From: Hetaerina americana
Lineage: Eukaryota > Arthropoda > Insecta > Odonata > Calopterygidae
Length of the DNA stretch: 64,000 bases
Direction of reading: 5' to 3'
Assembly: GCA_022747635.1 (NCBI GenBank)
Contig: JAKTNV010000023.1
Coordinates: 4,279,348 to 4,343,347 of the forward strand
In this document: positions 41,285-53,900 of the stretch, piece by piece
How the letters are laid out: each line of letters opens with the position of its first letter
How positions within the stretch are numbered: the stretch's first letter is position 1
The notes under the pieces: generated by a model
The model's input: only the letters and a program-made list of their open reading frames with translations
Database searches by the model: none
Told to the model about the DNA's origin: nothing
Position numbers and translations under genes: made by a program

Positions 41285-44200
41285 ACGATTGTACAGAAAA
41301 ACTGACATGAACGGCACAATAATGGCTGACACAATATAACACAAATAGAATAGAATAGCAATATTTAAAAGGATTTTTGGCCCTCTGAGGCCTTCTTCAA
41401 TAGGGACTGTAAATATGCTGTTGCTTTGGAGAGGGGAAAGAGGTATGGGCGGGGAGAGGAGGTGTGGAGGGAATGCTGGGAGGGAAATTAAATATGGCGG
41501 TTAAGGGTGGGAATTTTGAAAGAACGGAAAGCTAGTATGTAGGCGGATTCACGAGTTCTCACCTCTATGTTGGTGGCTGAATCAGGTAGGGATTCTAGGA
41601 TACGGAGAGCAAAACACTGGTCAAATGAAAAGTTGGGAGAATTGGCATGTGAAAGGATAGGAAGAGAAGAGAGTGAGGCAGAATTGCAGGAGTACCAGTG
41701 ATTACTCATTCGGATGGATAAGGGGGTAATGCATTCAAACGTGAACTTTCCATATCAACACACTGCATCTTCAACCACGCTTCTTTTGTTTTATTTGTTG
41801 CCTACCTCAATTTATTGTTTAACTCTTTATGCATCATTTTGCTTATCTTTATGCGTACATTCTTCCATTTTCTCCTCTCATTCATCTTTGGAATCATTTC
41901 ATCAGTGATCCATGATTTCCTAGTCCTTTTTGCGTTAATGGTTTCAATAATGTCCTTTGCTGTTTAAGACAATCCTTCCTTGATACTTTCCCATTTTTCT
42001 TCAATTGTACTTAGCTCTTTACCATCCTCCATGATTTCCTCTACAGCATATTTGTACTTCTTCTTTTTCAATCCATTTGATGCTTCTACAATCCATTTTA
42101 TAATCCACCGCCTCTGCCTTATCCTTTTAAAACAGACACTACATTTCATAGCAACTAAATTGTGGTCAGAATCCACATCTGCTCCCAGGAAATTATGTGA
42201 ATTCATTATACTGTTCCTAAACCTGCGTCTAACCAGAATATAATCTAGGTGATACTTTTCTGAGTCACGTGGCATTTTCCATGCATACCTGTGTCTTTTG
42301 TGATCTCTAAACCAAGTTTTGGTGATGACTAACCCCTGTCTCCTGCAGAACTCAACTGCTTTCTCCCTGCAGTCATTCCTCATGCCTAAATCATGGTCCC
42401 CGACCTCATCACAATCTCCTTCTTCTTCTTCTGTGTCTTCTGACCTGCTGGTACTAGTTTTCCCTAGCTAGGGTGTCATGGGATTATGATAATGGTGGCC
42501 TGGTCAATTCCACTGCCGGGCACAACACATGGCCAATTAGGCCAATACCCGTTGTTGCTGGGACTCAAAATCCTTGTAATGGCCATCATATTTGTCTTTG
42601 GAATGATAATTGAGGTGATTTCCCATTGCCTTCCTCAATAATGTTTTTAGTTTGACACCATCACTTACTGGCTGCCCCACTGGGGTCATAGGCCAATGCA
42701 GCCACCTCACTGAGGAACAGATGCTGCATGGACTACCTTTCTTCTGGCTCCTAACCTTTGACCTATCTGGCATGGCTGACCCTACCAGGAGCAAATATTA
42801 TTACTCCTGCCAGCACAGCTCTAGGGGTAATCCGAACATACAAGCCCTTCTATCCCTTCAAGGTTGTAGTCCAGGGAGGGATATATATATATATATATTA
42901 CTTGACCTTGATAATGATAGGGTAGTAAATGTGTTTTTAGTGTTACAAAGATATTTTGTGATAGGTTCCATGTTATTTAAGATTCTATATATATCACCTA
43001 AATTTATTAACTTGAGGACCCCTTATTTAATGAAATATACATTTTTATTCCATAAACTCCTATATATCAATACTTAATAAGTAAGATTGAATACTTACCC
43101 AAGTAAATTTTTTTGCAGAAAAAGGAAACTGAGGGTAAAGACTGTGTCATTTTCAGCATTGCTCCACTTCCTCATTATTCTCATCAGGAGAAATGATGCA
43201 TCCCGAACAAGTCCTGTTGTTAGGTTTACAGAATTCATCTTTTCCCTTGTCCTAATTACCAGTGGCAAAAAACCCATGAGGTGTTCCACATAGATTTGCA
43301 ATGCTACCATTGTTGTGATTGCAGTTGATGACATTTGTGAATTTATGACATCATTTGCTAGTTGAAATAGTACCCTTCGAATATGACTGGGACGTTCACC
43401 GAGAAGGTAATTCATGAATCTGACTCCATTTGCCTCTTTGTTCCACATATATATTTGATCAAAAATTTTATAAACCATGTCAATGGTATAATAATATGAA
43501 CTTCCATCAGGATAGCATAATCTATGGCAGCAATTAATGAAAATACTGTCCCCAGCAACAGTGGAAATATGTTGTTTGTCATGGACATTTTTGAAGATAT
43601 TATATAAGAGTGAGTTATTATCTTTAGAGAGGAATTCATATAAATTTACATCTGGATTTACGTTATAAATTTGATCAATAACAGTAATTGCTTTGTTCTT
43701 GGCCCAATTTTCCTCATTTTCATTTTGTAAACAATGACTCATTGCCAGAGTGATTGAAAGAACAGAGTGGTCCTGAAAAATATTATGATTTAGTAAATCA
43801 ATATTTTGGTTAAATTTCAAACAAAAAAAATTATATCATAACCAAACTAACCTCTAACATTTGAGGAATACTCTTCTTTGATATATGACAAAAATCATGC
43901 AATTCTTCATGATTGGTGAGCCATAATATAGAAAAGATAATTCCTGCATTCTCCACATAGAATTCCTCAATGGACTCATACTTCAGCCAAAAAGGATAAT
44001 CCTGTCAAGTGATATACAATTATTTCATAATTATCACCACTAAAAGAGCTAACATTAACTCAATATGTTTTTCTAATTTGAAGAAGGAAATTGAATTGAA
44101 CATAAAAATTCATTGCCCAAACATTTTTTCCTAGGCTTTTTCTTATGCCTAAATAATTTAACCATATTTCCATACTCAATATCACTGTCCGATGAATTCA

Positions 44201-47200
44201 TTTCAAAGAAAGAGAAATTTGACTATCCAAAATTTTAACAATTTGTTAATTACCAAAGAAAAATATACTTTAACTTAAAATAACCTATGTTCACTCTAAT
44301 AAATAAATTATTAAAAATTATGAATAGTTATGGGGTTATTTTTTGAATTGATCAAAATCAATGCTGTGGATGAAATCCTGATAATTTTTTGCAAAAAACT
44401 TGACTCAAAATAACTATGAAATTCCCCTTATCTGGCTTATTGAACTTAGTGAGGCTGTTGCTTTTAATAGATTCCTTGATACTACTGATGGATAGTTTCA
44501 AATCACCTATTATTTTTTGGAGTTATTTTGGTGCCTTAAAATTTTTTAATTAAGCAATTACCACCTTTTTTGGTTCCATTTTTTTCTCTTATCAGTTGAC
44601 CACTAGATTTTTGGCCAAGGTTTGACATAATAAATGGTGATTTGCAAAGTTCACATCTTTGTTCATGACTACTTTTTTCATTAGCATGATTTTGTCTCCA
44701 GAGATGTTCATTGCCCTTGGCTGAGAGTTGAAACTCATCTTGATGCTACAGATATGTGATAATGATGATTTTTGTTGTGTTTCTTTTAATAGTATGGCCA
44801 TAATCTATGATTCTAGATGACTGACCTGGGTCTATGCTTGGTCTTGTAAGCTCTCTCATTCTATTAAGTGTATTTTCCAGCTCAGTTCCATTTCCAGTAC
44901 GTAGAGGTCTTAAGAAATTTGTAAAAAAATTGGCAGGATTTTGTATTTGATAACACAGAAAGAAGAGACAGGGAGGCAGAATTAGATAAACAGAGGTATT
45001 ATTATATTTGTAGATATTTGTAGTTGCATAAAGAAATGGTGAATTTGCTAGTGTAAAAAGTAGATACTGGTTACTTAAGAAGACACACATCAAATTTTTG
45101 TAATAGTAATTCATGTTAGAGTTAATGATAGTGACAAAAATGATATATGGAACAAGTGAAGTATATGCGGTCAGTTAACAAGTTTTACACAGGGAGCCAT
45201 TAGATATCAGTCTAATAATGCAGAAATTTGTCAAGGTGGAATGCCAAAAAGGTTGATTGATTCCAGGATGTATCTTATATGTATTGAAAATAAGAGAAGG
45301 GCATTTGGTTAGAGAAGAAGAGGTTGGATATTTGTCATTCAGAATAGGTATGAATTCTCTGAGAAATGATTTATCTGTTACATGGAGATATATAACAAGT
45401 GCATAAAGTCAGTTATTTGTCAGATATGGGGTTATTTTTCTGTATTACATAAGGTAGAGTTGAATGGCATGATTAAGGAGCTTTTTCAGATAACTATGCA
45501 CGTGGAATGAATTAATAAGATTTTAAATGTAATTGGTGAGGGAGAGTAATACTGAAAGGTTATGCTAGTCAAAATCTCTGGTTATAAGAATATATTATAC
45601 AGTTAAAATTGCAATCATTTATACTTTTTAAGATTTGAAGTGAAATGCATTCATTTTTTGGGGTATATTTATTATATTTTGTTAAGAATCCTAGGACAAA
45701 AAGAAAACCTGTATCTTATGGCTTCTTCACTCTTATTTTAATGCTTTAAATAATTTGGTGATTCCACTTTTTGGTCAACAACTTCTCTGATTTAGACCAA
45801 TTAACTGATCAGCTCTCCTCTGAAACTTCTACATCACTATCTACATATAATTTGATTCATAACCTTGCACAATCTCTTTATTTAATTCCTATCTCTTTAT
45901 GAAAATCATTAAGTATAACATTAATTGTGTACTCAAAAAATTAGGTATGAGGAAATTATGGGCAAGCTAACAGAAAATCCAGATTGTTTCGAAAAGTTAT
46001 GGGTACATGTGTTGAAACGATTTAAGAGAAATGTTATCAATCACTGGTTAGGATTTATTTAGGTTATGCTGATTAAGAATTGGAACCTCAAAAAGTTGAA
46101 TTGATTGCAAAATTGGTTTAGGTGCAGTGTACAGTAATTAGATTTGTAAAATAATATTCTGATAAATTTATATGCTAATCCAAAGTATAAGAGAATCTAA
46201 GCTGGGAACCATTCATTCTGCAAAGGTTATATTACAGATTAAATATCATGAAAAAGAATGCCTACTCAGTGATATTGAAAAACTACTCTTTGTGCTATGC
46301 TGGGAAACATCATACCAATAAATTATGAGAGATTAAGTATAGAATAGATAGGTTTTGCTCCAGTTTCTCCAATGTCTTTCTCAGGTCATTTAATTTACTC
46401 TCAATACCTTAAACTCTCCTTCTCATGAAAGTTTTGCAATCAAAATTATCATCCAAGTGAACATTTTCAAGAAGGAAATTAAATGTAAAGACTCAAGAAG
46501 GCAAGATGTTAATCTTTCTAATATTATGTAATGTTCACAACAGTTTTTCTTTGAAACCTTGTCCTCTTTTTACTATTGTTCAATTCCAAATCCTCTCTAA
46601 TTCCTTTGCACCATTGCCTGACCCAAAAATGTGAAAAGAAAGGTAGAACTTGAAAGGTGCCTAATGATGACATTCTATATTGAAACTCGGGTTATTAAAT
46701 TAAAAACATGAAAGTGAAGTGATGAAGCTGAAATATTCGTTTCTCTAAATGAAAAGTTTCACAAAATCAAGCCTGCAATTACCAATTGAACAATTATATC
46801 AAGTAATGATTTAGGAAGTGAAATTTTGGAACTTTTAAAAATTAGTAACATAAGTAGTTAATAGGAATAAAGATAAAGCTCAAAGCAAAATAATGAGAAC
46901 ATTTACATAGCTATTGTTTCTAGAATTAATTATGAAACATATATTGGCAATGAAAACTCAAAAAATAAATTTCTAACTAAACAATGTACCTCAATAATTT
47001 TAGTTCCTATTCTGCCCATGAAACAAGTAAGGGTTAAAAAACACAAAATATAAAATATCCTTTGTAATTAGTATGCTGAGGCAAATCTTCATAACAAGAA
47101 ATTTCAGTAAAATATTTTTATGTGCCTATGAACAAGTAATGGGTAAACATTACCTTCATGTCATAAAGTAGGATCCATTTGTCAATCATGTCCAGCAAGT

Positions 47201-49292
47201 GTTCACGCATTAGCAACTTTCCATCAGCTTGCAGTTCTTTTCCAATTATATCAAAAATCATTTTTCCTAGACCTAAAGAATTAAAATAGAAATCCTAAAA
47301 AAACCCTTATATATTCACTCTATTTAACTATGGGAATAAAGGTATTACTAAAAGATATTTAAAAAGAAAGAATCCAAATTTTCAAAAAATAAACTATTTG
47401 TGGCTAGAATTTAAGGACATTAAAATAAATTAAATATGAATGATTATATACAACTTTTTCAAAATTCACATATTATTATGTAATGTGGATCAAGAATAGG
47501 ATAAGAGCAAGAGTAACTGAAATATTATTTAATAAACAATCATTTAAAGGAAAAATAATGCAGAAAGCATTCTGAGGGGTCATCTTTTTTTTTAATAATT
47601 TTTTTGTCTCTGCCGAAGATATTTTCTATTTAAATAAAAGTCAGTTTTAATTATTATAACTTTAATGTCAATTGAATTTAGAACTGTCATTTAATATTTA
47701 AACCATTTCAGGGTGAGCAATAAATGGTTCTGATAAATTTGCTACTGAATATTGTTCTTTGCATGCTAAAGCAATTGGATTTTTTTTATTCATAAACACT
47801 GCAAATTAAAGTAGCGTACTTGAATTAGGAAAGAAAAAGCAGATGGCTGTAGCATTTCATGCTTTTCATGACTCATAAAATAAAAATGATAGTTACCTCT
47901 ATCAATGTATTGATTATTTATCAACATCAGCAGGCAAAATAATGCTTGTTTAATAAGACTGGGACAGGTCACAGCTATCAAAGACAGACAGTGAATTCCA
48001 ACTTTCAGATTATTTTCCTTCTGTTCCACTGTTACAATAGATTCATCCTAAAAGTATGGATTAGGACAAGGTTATGTTTAGGCTTATGCACATATTTCTT
48101 TTAAAACTATTTTTAAACAAAGTTATAAAATATTAGGATTAAAAATATGCTGGTTCCTAATAAGTGTACTTAAAACATTTAATATTTTCAAATATGGTAT
48201 TGAAACCTCTTTATAATTTAAACAAACAAAAATTTTACCTTTCTACTGAAATACGTGTCCAATACATATGACTTATTTTCGATTTTTCCCTGCTCAAAAA
48301 AAATGAGTCAAAGGATCTGTATCAAATATTGTGTGAAAAACGTAATTAACTGTGCAGACGTACCCAGGATATTGAATGTGACATGTGGCAATGCTACCTT
48401 GTACCCAAGCTACGTTTATTGGAGGAAAAAATGCTCTTAGAGAGCTTAGAAGATGTGAACAACAAAGAGCGTGCCGGTCGCACGAGCACGTCAACAACAG
48501 ACGAAAACATAGATGAAGTGAAGACAGCAATGCTGGCCAATCGTCAAATCACCGTTAGAGAAGTTTCTGCGGAGCTAAACATATCGATTGGTTTTTGCTA
48601 ATCCATTTTTAATAATGATTTGGGCATGACACGGATCGCCGCGAAATTCGGTGTTGAAATCTGTCCGCGACGACCCAAAGTTGTTCCAGACGGTCATAAC
48701 TGGTGATAAATTATGGGTTGATGGTTATGACGTGGAACTAAAGCTATATCATCACAATGGACGCTGCAGCACGAGCCAATACCGAAAAAAGCGCGCCAAG
48801 TTTTGTCCAATGTGAATATCTGGCCCAGTTTTATTCGATTGCAAAGGTGTGGTGCATCAAGAGTTCTTGCCACAGGATAGACCGGTAAAGAGGGAATATT
48901 ACCTCCAACTTATGCGCAAATTTCGCGAAGCAACCACCACAAACGCCCGGATTTGTGGAAGAACAAAAATTAGCTTTTGCACCATAAAAACGCCCCTGCT
49001 CACACATCGTTATTGCGCGTGGAATTTTCGCCAAGAACAAAACACTAATGATGCCGCAGCCACCGTATGCTCCAGATCTGGCCCCAGTGATATTTTCCAA
49101 GAAAGGTCGACGGTAAGCTACGGTTGACGAGATAAAGGCTGCATCGAAGGAGAAGCTTAACAAGGCAACAATCATTGATTTTTTGAAGTGCTAAGCGAAT
49201 AAAATAGATGTCCATGAATGAAGAAATAATTTTTGAAAAAAAGGTTTTGATGCTTCTGGAACAGACTTCGTGCGACATACTGCGACCCAAAT

Positions 49293-49368
<76 letters not shown>

Positions 49369-50692
49369 TACCTTGATCAAAAGGTTCCCGGAATAACCAC
49401 CGTGTGGCGCTCCCATCGTTCCGATTTGAGTTCTGTTTTTTTTAAATTGGTACATCTGTTGTTGATATTCCCTTTAAATCTTAGTGTCATAACTTGACAT
49501 TTGCAAAAGTTACGTAGCCAAGAGTACATCTATCTCTGTGTGTGTTGGCGATTTTTTACAATTTCAGAAATGGATTTAAATTTGCAACAACGAACTTGTA
49601 TTAAATTTTGCGTAAAAAACGGATTTAGTGGCGCACGGACGTTGGAAATGTTGGAAAAGTGTTTCGGCAACGATTCTCTAAAAAAAACGGTCGTTTACCA
49701 GTGGCACGAGCGGTTCAGAAGTGGTCGTGAGTCAATCGAAGATGATGAACGCAGTGGCAGACCATCGACATCGAAAGTCGGTGAAAAAATTGATAAAGTA
49801 AAAGAAATGTTGGTCAATAACAGCAAATCAACCATCAGAGAAATAGCGGAGGACTTGAACATTGCCTATGGATCCGCCCAAGACATTGTGGTTAATGATT
49901 TGGGTTTCCGTCGTGTAGCAGCAAAGTTGGTGCCAAAAGACCTCAATTTCATGCAAAAAAGAGACCGTGTTGACGTCGCAAAAGACATGATTTGCGAGGC
50001 TGAATCCGATCCCACATTCATCAAAAGGATCATTACTGGAGACGAGACGTGGGTTTATGAGTACGACACGCAATCCAGACATCAGGCAAGTGAATGGCGT
50101 TCACCAAATGAGCCGAGACCAAAAAAACCACGTCGTTTTCAGTCAAAAAAGAAGGCAATGCTGACGGTTTTCATGGATTACAACGGTGTAGTGCATCATG
50201 AATTTTTGCCAGAAGGCCAGACAGTAAACAAAGAGTATTATTTGGGCGTTATGAGACGTTTGCGTGAAGCAATTCGCCGAAAGAGACCAGAAATGTGGGC
50301 AGAAAAGTCGTGGATTTTGCACCATGATAACGCACCGTCGCACAGTGCTATCATTATTCGTAATTTTTTGACGAAAAATGCAACAAATACCATCCAACAG
50401 CCACCGAATTCACCTGATTTGGCTCCCTGTGACTTCTTTCTGTTCAATCGAGTTAAAAAACCATTACGGGCAACGCGTTTTAGCAGCCGAGAGGAAGTAA
50501 TGGAAAAATCGCAGGAAGCACTGATGGACATACCGAAAACCGACCGTAACTTTTGCAAATGTCAAGTTATGACACTAAGATTTAAAGGGAATATCAACAA
50601 CAGATGTACCAATTTAACAAAAAAACAGAACTCAAATCGGAACGATGGGAGCGCCACACGGTGGTTATTCCGGGAACGTTTTGATCAAGGTA

Positions 50693-50740
<48 letters not shown>

Positions 50741-50902
50741 AGATTTGGTGCTTTCCCGGCGTATTTGATTCGTGAAGGATTCTCGGGTCTTCCACCGGGT
50801 CAAGGGTTCCATATTGGCCGACGTTTCGATGCCCGACTGGTGCATCGAAACGTCGGCCAATATGGAACCCTTGACCCGGTGGAAGACCCGAGAATCCTTC
50901 AC

Positions 50903-50972
<70 letters not shown>

Positions 50973-53900
50973 GGCGCATTTGGGTCGCAGTAGGATGGGA
51001 ATAGACCATTTGACTACTGATCTCTAAATGGCTTGTTCACATGGATCAAGTTTTCAGCTTTTACCCTTAAGCTGAAGATTGCCTCCTTGTCTTGATCTTC
51101 CATTTTTCCTGAACCCGAATTTGTTGTTCGAGAAACTTTCTCCTACCTTTCCTTCTATTCGTCGGCTGATTGTCGAGTAAGTATTTTCGATGCATGCGAA
51201 GTCAGGCGCAATGTTCTGTGTTTTTCGCCTTAATCTTTTCTAGGTTTCTTCAGTATTTCAATCATTATACTCTTCTTGAGTCCTCGTGCAGTCTTCCTTT
51301 GTCGTAGATGTCTTTCATTATTTTAAATAGGGTATCCTATACATTGGGTCTAAGGGTAAAGAAAATTTTTCCATTTATTTTATCAACTCCTGGTGGCTTG
51401 TTGTTCTTTAGGTCGTTCACAGCTCGATCGAATTCACTTCTCAGTATCTCCGGGCGCAGTTTGCCTTCTTCTATCACGCTTTCTCCGTTGGCTAGGGCAC
51501 CTTCAAGTGGTTTGAGCCCTTGATAGGGCTCTAAAATGTATTCTCTCCATCCATTTCCAATTTCTTCATCTTCTGTCAGTATCTTTCCATTAGCATCTCG
51601 GACGTTATGGTATTTTTTTCTTATTCCGAATTTAGTCTTCACCAGTTTATTAGCAGAGTCACTGTTTCCCTTCCTTATGTTATCATTGATTGCCTTGCAG
51701 CAGCGTTCTGTCCATTCTTCCTTGATCTTCTTGCACTCACGTTTGACTTGGCTCCGCAACTTCTTGTAAAGGGCTTTCTCAGTTTCATTTCTTGGATTCT
51801 TTTGTTTTCTTCTTTCCTCTATGAGGCATCTTATTTTAGCTGTTATCCATGGCCGTTTGGTTGGCATCGTCTTACTCACGCGTTATTCTGGTACTTCGGT
51901 TATGATATTATTTATTTCCTTTCATCGTCATTCTGTGCTGGTTGCTTTTATTCCTTCTATATCTCTGTCAATGGTCGTGGTGAACTTTTCTATTCCGCTT
52001 TTCCATCTGGGTTCCTCAGTCCCTTTATAAATTTTGTGTATCGCAGTTGGCTGCCCATGACCACCCGGTTCTAATCGCTAATTATTTCTGTGCCGGGGTA
52101 GCTGTTGCATTGCTTGCTTTCTGTATCTCGTTCTCCCGATGCAGTCAATTTGGTATCTTGCCCTGTCCCCTGGTATCTTCCAGGTGTAACTTCTTCTCTG
52201 ACCTTGCTTCCTTGTTTTTCTCGTTGCAGAATTCTATCAGTCTTTGTCCCGCGAGGTTCCATTTTCCAATCCGAACTGTCCCACGCCTCTTCTCCCTTGG
52301 TTCTCTTCAAACACAGCGTTCAAGTGTCCCATCACGATCAGGTTATCCTTCCCTTTTGTTGCTATAATGATTTCTTCCAGTTGTTTGTATTCTTCTTCTA
52401 TTTCCTCATTGGAATAACTGGATGTTGGTGTAAGCCTGCACAATTACTGTACCTGTAGACTCTTCCTCTCACCTTATCATCGAAATCCTCTCATTGCATT
52501 GCCAACACGATTTGACTCTTCTGGCTCACTGATTCTTGAATATGATGCCTACTTCTGCAATTCTCTGTTCGGCTCCTGAGTATATCACCCTGTGTCCATC
52601 GCTCAAGAAGTCATCCCGGCCTAATTAATCTCGCTTACTCCTAGCAAGTCGATTCCTAATCTATCCATCTCCATCTTAGCGTTTCCCAACTTCCTGCACA
52701 CTCCCAATGATCTCACATTCCGCATCCCTATCCTGCATTTGTCTACCTTGACTGATGTTTCTCTCCCAGTAGTCCCCACCCGGAGATCCAATCAGGGTAC
52801 CATTTTACCTCCGGAAGATTTCACCGGGAGGATTGCCATCACGTCATATTGAATGCAAGGCTGCATCATCTATGGAGACTAATGTGGTGGTCTTCCGTTG
52901 CCTTCCACATCGCAGTAATGCGGTCGATACCGTGCACTTCACTGTCACCCGTAACTTTGGCAGCTGATGCCAGACCGATGCACTCGGTCTGCAGTGCCTA
53001 ATGGCCAAACTGCTTCTTTTTACCATGGGTTCTGGGATCTATATTTCTCGTTGTCTCCTTCCAAAATACTATTATAGTGTTTTTTTTGTTAAACATATTA
53101 ATATGTGACATATTGTTACAAAAAAATGGAAACCAATCATATTGTCAACCCAATAATTTCCATATATGGTTGCAAAAAACATTGAAACACTCCTACTTTA
53201 CATTACTTTTATTAGAGAGTGAGTGAGTTTTTTCACTTTGGTTTCAATTCCCATACGGAGAAGATCAACCAACTTAAGACTATAGGCTAGAAAAACTTGG
53301 CTCTTTCAGCATTAAAATTTCATATATCCTTATAAAATAATCCTTTAATATACTAGGTAGAAATTTTGCAGTTTTTAATCCCCTTGTAGTTAAATAATCA
53401 TCTCTAAATAAAATAAAGCACTTCTTTAGCAAAGCTTGCTAATAATATTTGTGATTCTCTATAAAAATACCTTGATTATTAGGTGATCAATCTGTACATA
53501 ATGCCTAATTTAAGACAGATAAGTTAAGTATAAACTCAAATAAATGGTTTACTTTACCCAAACGATCTCTTATATGAATTTATAGATACCTAAAGAACTT
53601 AAAGAAGAAATATGACACATAATCCATTACCAGAGAGCAACAGTTGGTGATGTACTTCATCCATACATTCAAGGTTGATTTTTGCTCAGCATCACAGCTA
53701 TGCTTCAATGGATGCAGGATAGGACTAAGATTCTCAGCAATCACCATTCTAACCTCTGCATAGGGACTATCTAATCCATGAAGCATTAAATCACTTATGG
53801 TTATTTGATTCCTGTTATCATTTAACAGCCACAGCCATGTTATCTTCAGGTTGATCTAAAAATGAGGATGTCAAAAAAAATGCAATCAACCAAGCAAAGA

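Noticed and set aside
44746..45114. 122-codon minus-strand frame in an ATM intron
   Set aside because: It has no splice-compatible borders, no similarity to ATM, and no recognisable domain. It is probably chance in AT-rich DNA.
51536..52458. Several plus-strand frames of 70-155 codons
   Set aside because: They are antisense to RTE family B, show hydrophobic low-complexity composition and have no motif.
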